A stretch of DNA of 17,624 bases from JBMNOI01 sp050942995 (GTDB taxonomy: Bacteria > Chloroflexota > Anaerolineae > UBA1429): contig JBMNOI010000078.1 of the NCBI GenBank assembly GCA_050942995.1, positions 1-17,624 on the forward strand, read 5' to 3'. Below, one piece after another: positions 11,306-17,624 of the stretch (its first letter is position 1; each line of letters opens with the position of its first letter). A program made the translations under genes and the position numbers. Under the pieces are notes generated by a model that was not told the DNA's origin, made no database searches, and saw only the letters and a program-made list of their open reading frames with translations.

Positions 11306-12523
11306 ATGGGTCGACGCTTACCACTATTGCGAACCGCCACCATCTTGTTGGTCGTGTCGTTGCTCGGCGTACTCTGGCCCGGCACGGCCCTGACCGATTG
11401 CCCGGGCAACCGCCTGATCAACGGCGACTTTGAGGGAGACCGTTACAAAACAGAAGGGATGGGCACCAGCCTGTCATCGTCGATAGCCGCCAATTGGACA
11501 CCCTGGTCTGTTCTGGGCGATGCCACGTACAACCGCGAGGTCGAATACAAGGTGCTGGACCGTTACGAGCTTCCCGACGGCACCTACCGTATTCGCAGCG
11601 GCAACCGCTCACTCAAGTATTTCACGACCTGGGCCACGCACACCGCAGGGTTCTACCAGCGCGTTCCCGTCGAGCCGGGCACGCAGGTCACCTTTTCCAT
11701 CTGGGTACAGATCTATACCGCCGAAAACACCATGATGTCGGGCGGGCGATTCGTCTCCGACCTGGAGCAGCCGGGCAAATACCATGCCTCGGTGGGCATC
11801 GACCCTTATGGCGGAGTGCCGGCGACCTTTGGCGCGCCACCCTCGGAACAGACGGTGTGGTCGGCGTCGATCACCGAAACGGATACGCGCACGACGGACG
11901 CCGAAGGCCATGCGATCGATGACTGGGCGCTGCTGACCGTCTCGACCATCGCTCGAAGCGATCACGTCACCGTATACACCCGGGGACAGCCCGAGTTTCC
12001 CGTCAAGCACAACGATTCGTACTGGGATGACGCCTGTTTGACGGTTCAGCCGGCATCGGCGACTGCGCCGGAGGTGATTGCCCCCCCGACGGAGACGGAC
12101 GAGACGCCGACGGAGGCCCCGGCAGAGGCAGAGGAGCCGACGGTCACCCAGGAGCCCGCCGACGAGACTCCGGCGACGCCGGAGCCGCCCACAGCCACGC
12201 CGACGGCTACGGACATGCCCGAGCCGCCCACGGCAACGCCTACCGAAATACCGCCTACGGCCACAAGCACGGTGGCGACGGCGCCTACTGAGGCGCCGCC
12301 TACCGAGGCGCCACCTACCGAGGTGCCGTCCGCAGAGATGCCCGATGCAGAGGATCTCGAGCCGGTGGCGCCTGAGGGAGAGGATGTATCGTCTCCCACA
12401 CCACAGTTCGTCAGCGACGAACTGCAACCGTCAGAGGACGCGACCGAGGCGACCATCCTGATCGTCGCAGGCCTGGTGTTGCTGGCCGCCGTGGGGATCA
12501 TCCATCGTCGTAGAACGCGGTAA
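11306..12523 (+). CDS. Secreted, membrane-anchored surface protein with Pro/Thr/Glu-rich stalk
   Basis: This 405-residue protein is built in three parts. It begins with an N-terminal signal peptide (Arg-rich start, hydrophobic 7-27, cleavage probably after the ALT/DC region near 28-31). An extracellular domain of about 210 residues opens with NRLINGDFEGD, the common start of carbohydrate-binding-like beta-sandwich modules, and contains FYQRVPVEPGTQVTFSIWVQ and DSYWDDACL. Last comes a low-complexity stalk of Pro, Thr, Glu and Ala (about 248-376, PTATPTATD and PPTEAPPTEAPP repeats) leading to one membrane helix (382-399) and HRRRTR inside. No LPXTG motif is seen. Ligand and role are unknown; surface binding or display is likely. 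GGAGGGGAG precedes the ATG at 11306. Confidence 0.82.
   Translation: MGRRLPLLRTATILLVVSLLGVLWPGTALTDCPGNRLINGDFEGDRYKTEGMGTSLSSSIAANWTPWSVLGDATYNREVEYKVLDRYELPDGTYRIRSGNRSLKYFTTWATHTAGFYQRVPVEPGTQVTFSIWVQIYTAENTMMSGGRFVSDLEQPGKYHASVGIDPYGGVPATFGAPPSEQTVWSASITETDTRTTDAEGHAIDDWALLTVSTIARSDHVTVYTRGQPEFPVKHNDSYWDDACLTVQPASATAPEVIAPPTETDETPTEAPAEAEEPTVTQEPADETPATPEPPTATPTATDMPEPPTATPTEIPPTATSTVATAPTEAPPTEAPPTEVPSAEMPDAEDLEPVAPEGEDVSSPTPQFVSDELQPSEDATEATILIVAGLVLLAAVGIIHRRRTR
12103..12336 (+). repeat. Coding low-complexity repeat (Pro-Thr stalk)
   Basis: Within the surface-protein gene, imperfect 15-base units such as CCGCCTACCGAGGCG recur back to back near 12287-12332. A longer unit, GAGCCGCCCACAGCCACGCC, is repeated with changes near 12181 and 12221. 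Such tracts can change length by slippage or recombination. Confidence 0.6.
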
Positions 12524-12536
12524 CAAAACAATCATC

Positions 12537-12624
12537 TTCCGAAGGTAGCAAAGAGCAAAAGTCTTCGCCCACTTCGGAAAGTGATACTCGAGCGAACGAC
12601 CGGCCGGCTCAGAACGAGCCGGCC
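12537..12624. terminator. Convergent spacer with two hairpins
   Basis: TTCCGAAG (12537-12544) pairs with CTTCGGAA (12572-12579). GGCCGGCTC (12602-12610) pairs with GAGCCGGCC (12616-12624) over a 5-base loop, and the latter stem includes the stop codon of the M16 gene. Neither has a convincing T-run. Both lie where the surface-protein and M16 transcripts meet, so a transcript-end role is plausible. Confidence 0.4.
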
Positions 12625-15212
12625 ATGGTCAATACATAGCGCTCGGTAGAGAGGTAACGGGACGCCACCCGCTGAATATCCTCGGCCGTTACGGCACCGA
12701 CAATGTCGGCGTAACGCTGCAAATAGTCCAGCCCCAGGCCGTATCGTTCGATGGCCAGCAGCATACCGGCCATGCCGTCGTTGGTCTCCAGTTGTAGAGG
12801 CAATGCGCCGGTAAGGTACGAACGACAGTCATCCAGCTCATCGGCGCTCACCGGCTCCTGACGCAGGCGATCGATCTCCTGCAGGATCAGTTCGACGGTG
12901 CGGTCCACATGGGAGGGATGCACACCGGCCGATACGCTCCAGGGCTGCGGCCCCGGCCCGGAAGGCATGCTGCTGGCCACATAGTAGGCCAGTCCCTCGC
13001 GCTCTCGCACCGAATCACCGAGGCGGCCCATCATGCCCAGCCGACCGAGGATGACGTTGCCCATCATGGCCGCATAATAGTCGGGTTCGGAGCGGGCCAT
13101 GCCCATCACGCCCCATACCAGATCGACCTGCGCCTTGCCGCTAATGAACACACGCCGTTCGACGATCTCCTCGAGAGAGCCGACGGGCGGAATTTGCCAG
13201 GGGTGGGGCGTCTCATCCTTTCGCCACGACCCCAGAGAGGCGGCCAGCCGGTCGATGACCCGCTCGGCCTGCACTGCGCCCACAACGCTCAATACCATCG
13301 TCTCCGGATGGCAATAGGTGCGATAAAAGGTCTCCGGGTCGTCGCGCGTCAGAGTCGCCAGCGTCTCGCGGGTGCCCAGTGTGGGCCAGGCGTAGGGATG
13401 CCCCACCGGATAGAGCGCCTCGTTAAAGGCCTCATCGGCGCGATAGCCGGTATCGTTCTGCAGGATGCCCAGGTGGGTGAGGAGCTGCCCCCGATATTTC
13501 TGCAACTCTTCCTCGGGAAAAGCCGGCTCGATGAGCATCTCGGCCAGCAGGCCGATCAGCAGATCCAGATCGTCGGCCAGAGCACGGCCGGCCATGCCGG
13601 TGTAATCGGCATAGGCGTACAGACTCAGCGCTGCGCCCACATTGTCCAGGGCCACATTCAACTCCTGGAACGTGTGCCGCCGCGTACCGCGGCGCATCAT
13701 CGCCGCCGTCAGAGCGGCCAGCCCGAGGGTAGAGGGCGTCTCGTGCAGGCCACCGGGCTGGATCTCGCCGCGCATCGTCACCGTTGCACTGGCGGGGTTC
13801 TCTTTTACCAGCACGGTGATGCCGTTCTCCAGACGATGGCGGACCACCGTCTCGGGGCGGATGGTCGAGTAGGCGAACATCCCGCGGTTGGGGATCGACC
13901 AGTGCGGGGAGGGCACGTCCTTGCCGACGGCATCGCCCCCCTCATCTGTGGGTTCGAACCAGCCCACCGTGCGGTTATCCTCCGTCAGATAGGTGCGCGC
14001 CACCCGCAATACATCCTCAGGCGTCACCCGGGCCAGCTCGTCCAGGATAAAGTCCATGCGCTCGTGGCGATCGACCATCTCCAGAAAGCCCAGAGTCAAC
14101 GCCTGGCTGGTCATGCTCTCGCTGTGGTAAGCGAACTGGGCCTGAGTCTGGCGAATGGCCACTTGCAACTCGTGCTCTTCCACCGGCTCGCGATGCAGCC
14201 GCTCCACCTCGGCCAGAAGGGCTTCTTCCACCTGCTCGGGCCCACGCCCCAGACGCACGGTGGCGCCCAGGGAGAAGAGGAAGGGGTCGAGGCTGGGATG
14301 ATAGTTGCTGCCGGCCGAGGAGGCCAGTTGCGTTTCGACCAGCGCGCGATAGAGCCGTGCGCTGCGCGTGGGCGAGTCGCCAAAGGTGAACATCGCTTTG
14401 CCCCCCGAGAGCACCGCATCCAGCACCACCAGGGGGATATAATCGGGGTGCGATACCGGCGGCGTGTGATACACCACCCGCAGTATGGGCGACGAGCCGG
14501 GCATGCGCAGGGTCACGCGGCGCTCGCCTCGCTGTTGCGGCTCGGACCGTACCGCCGTCGGCGCGGCCTCGCCCGGTGGGATGGCGCCGAAATACGTTTC
14601 GACGCGCTCGAGCTGAGCCTGCGCGTCGAAATCGCCCACCATGACGAGGACGGCATTGTTGGGCATATAGTAGCGCCGGTAGTGGGCATACAGCTCATCA
14701 CGGGTGATCTGCTGTAGATCCTCTTTCCAGCCAATGGTCTGATGATGATAGGGATGCACGCGAAAAGCCGTCGCCGTGACCTTTTCGGCCAGCATGTAGC
14801 GCGGCTCATTCTCAGATCCCTCGCGCTCGGCGATGATGACGGTGCGCTCGGCCTCTACCTCAGAGGGGGTAAACAGCGCGCCCGTCATCCGATCGGCCTC
14901 GAATTCCAGCGCCAGGTCGACCCGATCCGAGGGCAGCATCTCGTAATAGGCGGTAAAATCATAGCCGGTCATGGCGTTCATATAGCCGCCATACCGATCC
15001 ACCGCACGCATGATGCTTCCCCGGGGGAATCGCTCCGAGCCCTTGAACATCATGTGCTCTACCCAGTGAGATAGGCCGGTACGTCCCTCCACTTCATTAC
15101 GACTACCCACACGATACCAGAGCCACGTGCTGGTCACCGGCGCGGTGTGAACCTCTTTGAGGATCACACACAGCCCGTTATCCAGGCGCGCCTGGCGCAC
15201 CGTCACGGTCAT
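12609..15212 (-). CDS. M16 family zinc metallopeptidase, two-repeat (pitrilysin-like) protein
   Basis: This 867-residue protein is made of two fused M16 halves. The first has the inverted zinc motif HWVEH (49-53) and the third ligand Glu129 in ERTVIIAERE, 76 residues later, so it should be an active peptidase. The second half (from VRHRLENGITVLVKEN, about 455) keeps the fold (GGLHETPSTLGLAALTAAMM) but lacks HxxEH, as is normal for the inactive partner domain. The pair forms a clam-shell that degrades peptides. No signal peptide is present, suggesting a cytoplasmic site. It is the last gene of an operon after a PDZ gene (35-base gap). The ATG at 15212 has GGAG 10 bases upstream. It could also be a processing peptidase-type protein; the substrate is unknown. 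Confidence 0.93.
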   Translation of the reverse strand: MTVTVRQARLDNGLCVILKEVHTAPVTSTWLWYRVGSRNEVEGRTGLSHWVEHMMFKGSERFPRGSIMRAVDRYGGYMNAMTGYDFTAYYEMLPSDRVDLALEFEADRMTGALFTPSEVEAERTVIIAEREGSENEPRYMLAEKVTATAFRVHPYHHQTIGWKEDLQQITRDELYAHYRRYYMPNNAVLVMVGDFDAQAQLERVETYFGAIPPGEAAPTAVRSEPQQRGERRVTLRMPGSSPILRVVYHTPPVSHPDYIPLVVLDAVLSGGKAMFTFGDSPTRSARLYRALVETQLASSAGSNYHPSLDPFLFSLGATVRLGRGPEQVEEALLAEVERLHREPVEEHELQVAIRQTQAQFAYHSESMTSQALTLGFLEMVDRHERMDFILDELARVTPEDVLRVARTYLTEDNRTVGWFEPTDEGGDAVGKDVPSPHWSIPNRGMFAYSTIRPETVVRHRLENGITVLVKENPASATVTMRGEIQPGGLHETPSTLGLAALTAAMMRRGTRRHTFQELNVALDNVGAALSLYAYADYTGMAGRALADDLDLLIGLLAEMLIEPAFPEEELQKYRGQLLTHLGILQNDTGYRADEAFNEALYPVGHPYAWPTLGTRETLATLTRDDPETFYRTYCHPETMVLSVVGAVQAERVIDRLAASLGSWRKDETPHPWQIPPVGSLEEIVERRVFISGKAQVDLVWGVMGMARSEPDYYAAMMGNVILGRLGMMGRLGDSVREREGLAYYVASSMPSGPGPQPWSVSAGVHPSHVDRTVELILQEIDRLRQEPVSADELDDCRSYLTGALPLQLETNDGMAGMLLAIERYGLGLDYLQRYADIVGAVTAEDIQRVASRYLSTERYVLTMAGSF

Positions 15213-15247
15213 AGGTTATATTCTCCGTTCCATAGCCAAGATACGTA

Positions 15248-15820
15248 TCAATCACTTTGCCGGTGTGGTCTACCCATCGGGTGACCAGAGATCGTGCGAT
15301 ACTCCACCCCGATCCAGGGGATATCGCCGGCGCGGTCCGGATGGCGCTCCAATGCCACCTGCACGAGAATCTGGTCGGCCCCTCGCCGCACCGTCAACTC
15401 GATCGTCTCACCCGGCTCATGGGTCAGTACGCGATCGGCCAGCTCTTCCCCCTCATCCAGAGACACGCCGTTCACCGCAACAATGATATCGCCCATACGC
15501 AACCCCGCCAGATCGGCCGGGCTATCGGGCACCACCGCGATAATCAACGCTCCGGCGGCTTCATTCGGGCCAAAGGGCATGTCCGGCAGCTCGGGTATCG
15601 GGTCGGGCGGCACCGGGGGAGAAGGCAGATCCTCAGGCAAAGACCGGTAGACGGGCGGTGGAGATTGTGAGGGCAGTACGGCGCGGGCCGTGCTACGTCC
15701 GGCGGCGTAGCCCAGCAGGCCGCCGGTCAGCGAACCGGCACCACACCCGATCAAGAGCCCGAGAATGGCTGCCAGGACAATCCACAATGTCGCACGGTTT
15801 TTAGAACGCTCCTCGTTCAT
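15248..15820 (-). CDS. Membrane-tethered PDZ-domain protein
   Basis: This 190-residue protein has one N-terminal hydrophobic segment (11-40), a Pro-rich linker (SPPPVYRSLPEDLPSPPVPPDPIPELP, about 53-79) and a PDZ domain (about 88-160, with ALIIAVVPDSPADLAGLRMGDIIVAVNG and the closing strand ETIELTVRRG). No protease domain is attached, unlike DegP/HtrA or RseP. Within the hydrophobic segment, L-I-G-C (23-26) fits a lipobox, so it could be a lipoprotein; the Gly-rich stretch after it (GAGSLTGGLLGYAAG) looks like a glycine-zipper helix, which favours a transmembrane anchor. The start overlaps the upstream thioesterase stop (ATGA), and the M16 gene follows. A role in presenting peptides or protein tails outside the membrane is inferred. 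Confidence 0.82.
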   Translation of the reverse strand: MNEERSKNRATLWIVLAAILGLLIGCGAGSLTGGLLGYAAGRSTARAVLPSQSPPPVYRSLPEDLPSPPVPPDPIPELPDMPFGPNEAAGALIIAVVPDSPADLAGLRMGDIIVAVNGVSLDEGEELADRVLTHEPGETIELTVRRGADQILVQVALERHPDRAGDIPWIGVEYRTISGHPMGRPHRQSD

Positions 15821-16302
15821 GGTTGCCTCTCCTCTGCAGGTATCTCATCGTCGGGCAATACCTGCCAGTAACCCAGCTCGGATTCGAAGCTTTTGCGTTG
15901 TTCGTCCGATATGAGGATATATTTAGCCTCGGCGGTGGCGGCCACAGTGCCGTCGGCCAGACGGATCTCGCCGCGCCCCTCCATCAGGCGACTGCGCAGA
16001 CTCACCAGCTCGCCGATGACGGTGATGCGCTCCCCCAGAGGCACGGGGTGCCGAAACCGAATGTTCAGATCCACCGTCATGGCCCAAAGATCGTGGCGCA
16101 CCAGGGTCCGTCCGATGGTCTCATCCAGCAGGGCGCATATGATGCCACCGTGCAGCACCCCCGGATAGCTCTGATACTCTTCGCGAGTCACCAGCTCGAC
16201 GATCACGCGGCCCTCTTCGTCCTCCCAAAAGATGACCTTGAGCCCTATCGGATTGTCCACGCCACAGAGAAAACAGTAGCGCGAGTTCGGTTGTCTATGC
16301 AT
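15817..16302 (-). CDS. Hotdog-fold thioesterase (PaaI/4HBT type)
   Basis: This is a 161-residue acyl-CoA thioesterase-like protein. The core YPGVLHGGIICALLDETIG (46-64) is the PaaI/4HBT helix with HGG (51-53) and Asp60 as the likely catalytic residue. DLNIRFRHPVPLGERITVIGE and AEAKYILIS are the following strands. The N-terminal CFLCG (Cys10, Cys13) opens many hotdog proteins of this branch. The real acyl-CoA is unknown. It is the first gene of the operon, driven by a promoter at 16333-16362, and its stop overlaps the PDZ start by four bases (ATGA). Pairing with a PDZ protein and M16 peptidase is not a combination I recognise. Confidence 0.88.
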   Translation of the reverse strand: MHRQPNSRYCFLCGVDNPIGLKVIFWEDEEGRVIVELVTREEYQSYPGVLHGGIICALLDETIGRTLVRHDLWAMTVDLNIRFRHPVPLGERITVIGELVSLRSRLMEGRGEIRLADGTVAATAEAKYILISDEQRKSFESELGYWQVLPDDEIPAEERQP

Positions 16303-16332
16303 CTCACCGACCTTTCGCTGATGATCTCGACT

Positions 16333-16362
16333 ATTGTATGCAGGCAGGCACTACCCTGTCAA
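16333..16362 (-). promoter_or_regulatory. Promoter of the thioesterase-PDZ-M16 operon
   Basis: On the minus strand there is TTGACA (16362-16357, perfect), an 18-nt spacer and TACAAT (16338-16333, 5 of 6). Transcription would start near 16326, 24 bases before the start codon. It is back to back with the lgt promoter. Confidence 0.7.
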
Positions 16363-16380
16363 TAACGGGCTCTTGCCGTC

Positions 16381-16408
16381 TTGGCCCGATGCACTTTCGG
16401 GCTATAAT
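16381..16408 (+). promoter_or_regulatory. Promoter of lgt
   Basis: TTGGCC (16381-16386), a 16-nt spacer and a perfect TATAAT (16403-16408) would start transcription near 16415, leaving a 5' UTR of about 117 bases before the ATG at 16532. That UTR holds GCCGA/TCGGC (about 16449-16464) but no riboswitch I recognise. Confidence 0.55.
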
Positions 16409-16531
16409 ATAGTTGCGTTGTTGTACAGATATGCACATGTCCCCGCCGCCGATTCTATTCGGCAGGCACCGATAGACGATGGTCATACTCCCGTCCTGAT
16501 GGCGGATGCGCGCCACTGATTAGGAGGATAT

Positions 16532-17365
16532 ATGCTACCGGCTGTGGAACCCAACCCTATACTGATTCGTATTGGCCCCCTGTCGGTCTACTGGTACGGC
16601 GTCCTCATCGTGAGCGGCGCCATGCTGGCGGCCCATATCGCCAGCACCCTCTCCCGACGCAACGGGCACGATCCTGAGATCGCCTGGAATTTGCTGCTGG
16701 TTGTGCTGATCACCGGCATTCTGGGCGCGCGCCTGTATCATGTGATGTCCAGTTGGGATTATTATCGGCAGAATCCGGGCCAGATCTTTGGCCTGCAGAT
16801 GGCCGGATTTGGCATCTATGGCGCCGTAGCCGGTGGCCTGGTGGGGGTGTGGGCCTTTACCCGGCGCTACCACCTGCGCTTTCTGGAGTGGATCGACTAT
16901 GCCGCGCCGGGCCTGCTGCTGGCCCAGGCCATCGGCCGCTGGGGCAACTTTTTCAACCAGGAGCTGTACGGCCCGCCCACCGATCTCCCCTGGGGCATCT
17001 ATATCGCGCCGGAGCATCGCCTGCCCCAGTATGCCATGTTCGAGCGCTTTCATCCGACCTTTTTCTACGAGTCGATATTGAACCTCATCGGCGCGTTGAT
17101 CCTCTATTATCTGGCGCGTCGCTGGACAAAGGGTCGGCTGTATGGCGACATCTTTTTTCTGTACGGCATCATCTATCCGGTCATCCGGTTTTTCATCGAG
17201 TATCTGCGGCCCGACGCCTGGCGCATCGGTATCCTGGCCACGGCTCAATGGATATCCATCGGCTCGGTGATCTTTTTCGGCTCGCTGTTCTTTATTCGGC
17301 GCAAGCTGCGCCGCCAGGCGATGGTCTATGTCCCGGGAACGCCCTGGCAACCCCAGGAACAATGA
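16532..17365 (+). CDS. lgt: Prolipoprotein diacylglyceryl transferase
   Basis: This 277-residue polytopic membrane enzyme transfers diacylglycerol from phosphatidylglycerol to the lipobox Cys of prolipoproteins. The family signature GRWGNFFNQELYG (135-147) holds Arg136, equivalent to E. coli Arg143. PNPILIRIGPLSVYWYGVLI (8-27), HPTFFYESILNLIG (174-187) and YPVIRFFIEYLRPD (215-228) are the other conserved parts. About seven hydrophobic helices are seen. At the position of E. coli His103 (His-Gly-Gly motif) it has Tyr96, in GFGIYGAVAGG. The ATG at 16532 is preceded by TAGGAGGA. The gene supports the lipoprotein predicted at 3421-4161. A TldD/PmbA gene follows 52 bases later. Confidence 0.95.
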   Translation: MLPAVEPNPILIRIGPLSVYWYGVLIVSGAMLAAHIASTLSRRNGHDPEIAWNLLLVVLITGILGARLYHVMSSWDYYRQNPGQIFGLQMAGFGIYGAVAGGLVGVWAFTRRYHLRFLEWIDYAAPGLLLAQAIGRWGNFFNQELYGPPTDLPWGIYIAPEHRLPQYAMFERFHPTFFYESILNLIGALILYYLARRWTKGRLYGDIFFLYGIIYPVIRFFIEYLRPDAWRIGILATAQWISIGSVIFFGSLFFIRRKLRRQAMVYVPGTPWQPQEQ

Positions 17366-17417
17366 CACAGGTCGAACCACCCCGCCCCCGGACACAAACG
17401 ATGGGAGAAGGGAGCAT

Positions 17418-17624
17418 ATGGATCTGGAACTGAACCGCATCACCGAGGCGCTGGCCCGGAGCCGCGCCGATTATACCGAGATCCGGCTGGAGACGCGCCG
17501 GACGACGCGGATCATCTATCACGGCCGCCGGCTGGAGACGGTCAGCGCCGTGCAGGACGAGGGCGGCATTGTACGGGCGCTGGTACACGGCGGTGGATGG
17601 GGGCTCGCCACCTTTAACAGCCTG
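17418..17624 (+). CDS. TldD/PmbA family protein, N-terminal fragment (cut by window end)
   Basis: The first 69 codons are present and open to the last base. ADYTEIRLETRRTTRII (17-33), the stretch RRLETVSAVQDEGGIVRALV and GGGWGLATFNSL are the N-terminal hallmarks of the TldD/PmbA family, zinc metalloproteases that process modified peptides such as microcin B17. The HExxxH zinc site, if it is a TldD-type subunit, would lie outside the window, so TldD versus PmbA cannot be decided. The ATG at 17418 has GGGAGAAGGGAG upstream. It sits 52 bases after lgt, probably in the same transcript; a partner subunit gene often follows. Confidence 0.85.
   Translation, partial: MDLELNRITEALARSRADYTEIRLETRRTTRIIYHGRRLETVSAVQDEGGIVRALVHGGGWGLATFNSL

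Noticed and set aside
12909..14717. A 602-codon plus-strand open frame opposite the M16 gene
   Set aside because: It is antisense to a protein with clear catalytic motifs, shows His/Gly/Arg-rich composition typical of a high-GC shadow frame, and has no Shine-Dalgarno or recognisable domain.
16431..16475. A 14-codon frame in the lgt 5' UTR (MHMSPPPILFGRHR)
   Set aside because: No Shine-Dalgarno precedes it, and no terminator or alternative hairpin follows, so nothing suggests leader-peptide control.
1..17624. CRISPR arrays, tRNA or rRNA genes, transposases, phage or toxin-antitoxin genes
   Set aside because: I read both strands for direct-repeat arrays, cloverleaf-like stretches and the usual protein motifs and saw none.

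Overview
The window is about 60% GC and carries mostly housekeeping and conserved hypothetical genes on both strands in short transcription units. I see no phage, IS, CRISPR, rRNA or tRNA signal. The best guess for the host is an uncultured or environmental member of the Chloroflexota (Anaerolineae/Caldilineae-like). This rests on gene-family flavour: a secreted protein with a Pro-Thr-Glu 'PTATPT' stalk and a C-terminal membrane anchor, a lipoprotein with a domain I associate with that phylum, a small nuclease-like protein overlapping hpt, and an Eis-like acetyltransferase. It is an inference, not a proof. Promoters are of the ordinary sigma70 kind, several of them near consensus.

Layout. 1-2280: an ABC-F ATPase gene (minus strand, stop at 65) with an unusually elaborate 240-nt leader holding a consensus promoter, a candidate 30-codon leader peptide, an antiterminator helix and two tandem hairpin-plus-T7 terminators. 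2281-3192: an acetamidase/formamidase family enzyme (plus). 3193-3420: a convergent spacer filled with GC-rich inverted repeats. 3421-6130: three minus-strand genes (lipoprotein, P-loop kinase-like ATPase, Eis-like GNAT). 6285-10010: a plus-strand run of a uroporphyrinogen decarboxylase superfamily methyltransferase-like protein, a conserved hypothetical protein and the glycogen debranching enzyme GlgX. 10072-10094: a bidirectional terminator. 10123-11098: minus-strand hpt overlapping a PD-(D/E)XK-like small protein, driven by a perfect TTGACA/TATAAT promoter. 11306-12523: a secreted, anchored surface protein (plus). 12609-16302: a minus-strand operon of hotdog thioesterase, PDZ protein and two-domain M16 peptidase. 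16532-17624: lgt (plus) and the start of a TldD/PmbA-family gene that runs off the end.

Working together: the M16 peptidase, the membrane-tethered PDZ protein, Lgt and TldD/PmbA suggest a local theme of envelope protein processing, and Lgt would lipidate the lipoprotein at 3421-4161. The part that most deserves a second look is the leader of the ABC-F gene. Its promoter, Val/Leu/Ile-rich uORF, mutually exclusive antiterminator and terminator, and Shine-Dalgarno-masking complement are arranged like a ribosome-mediated attenuator. Such control is known for some antibiotic-resistance ABC-F genes and for branched-chain amino-acid operons, but I cannot tell which inducer, if any, acts here.
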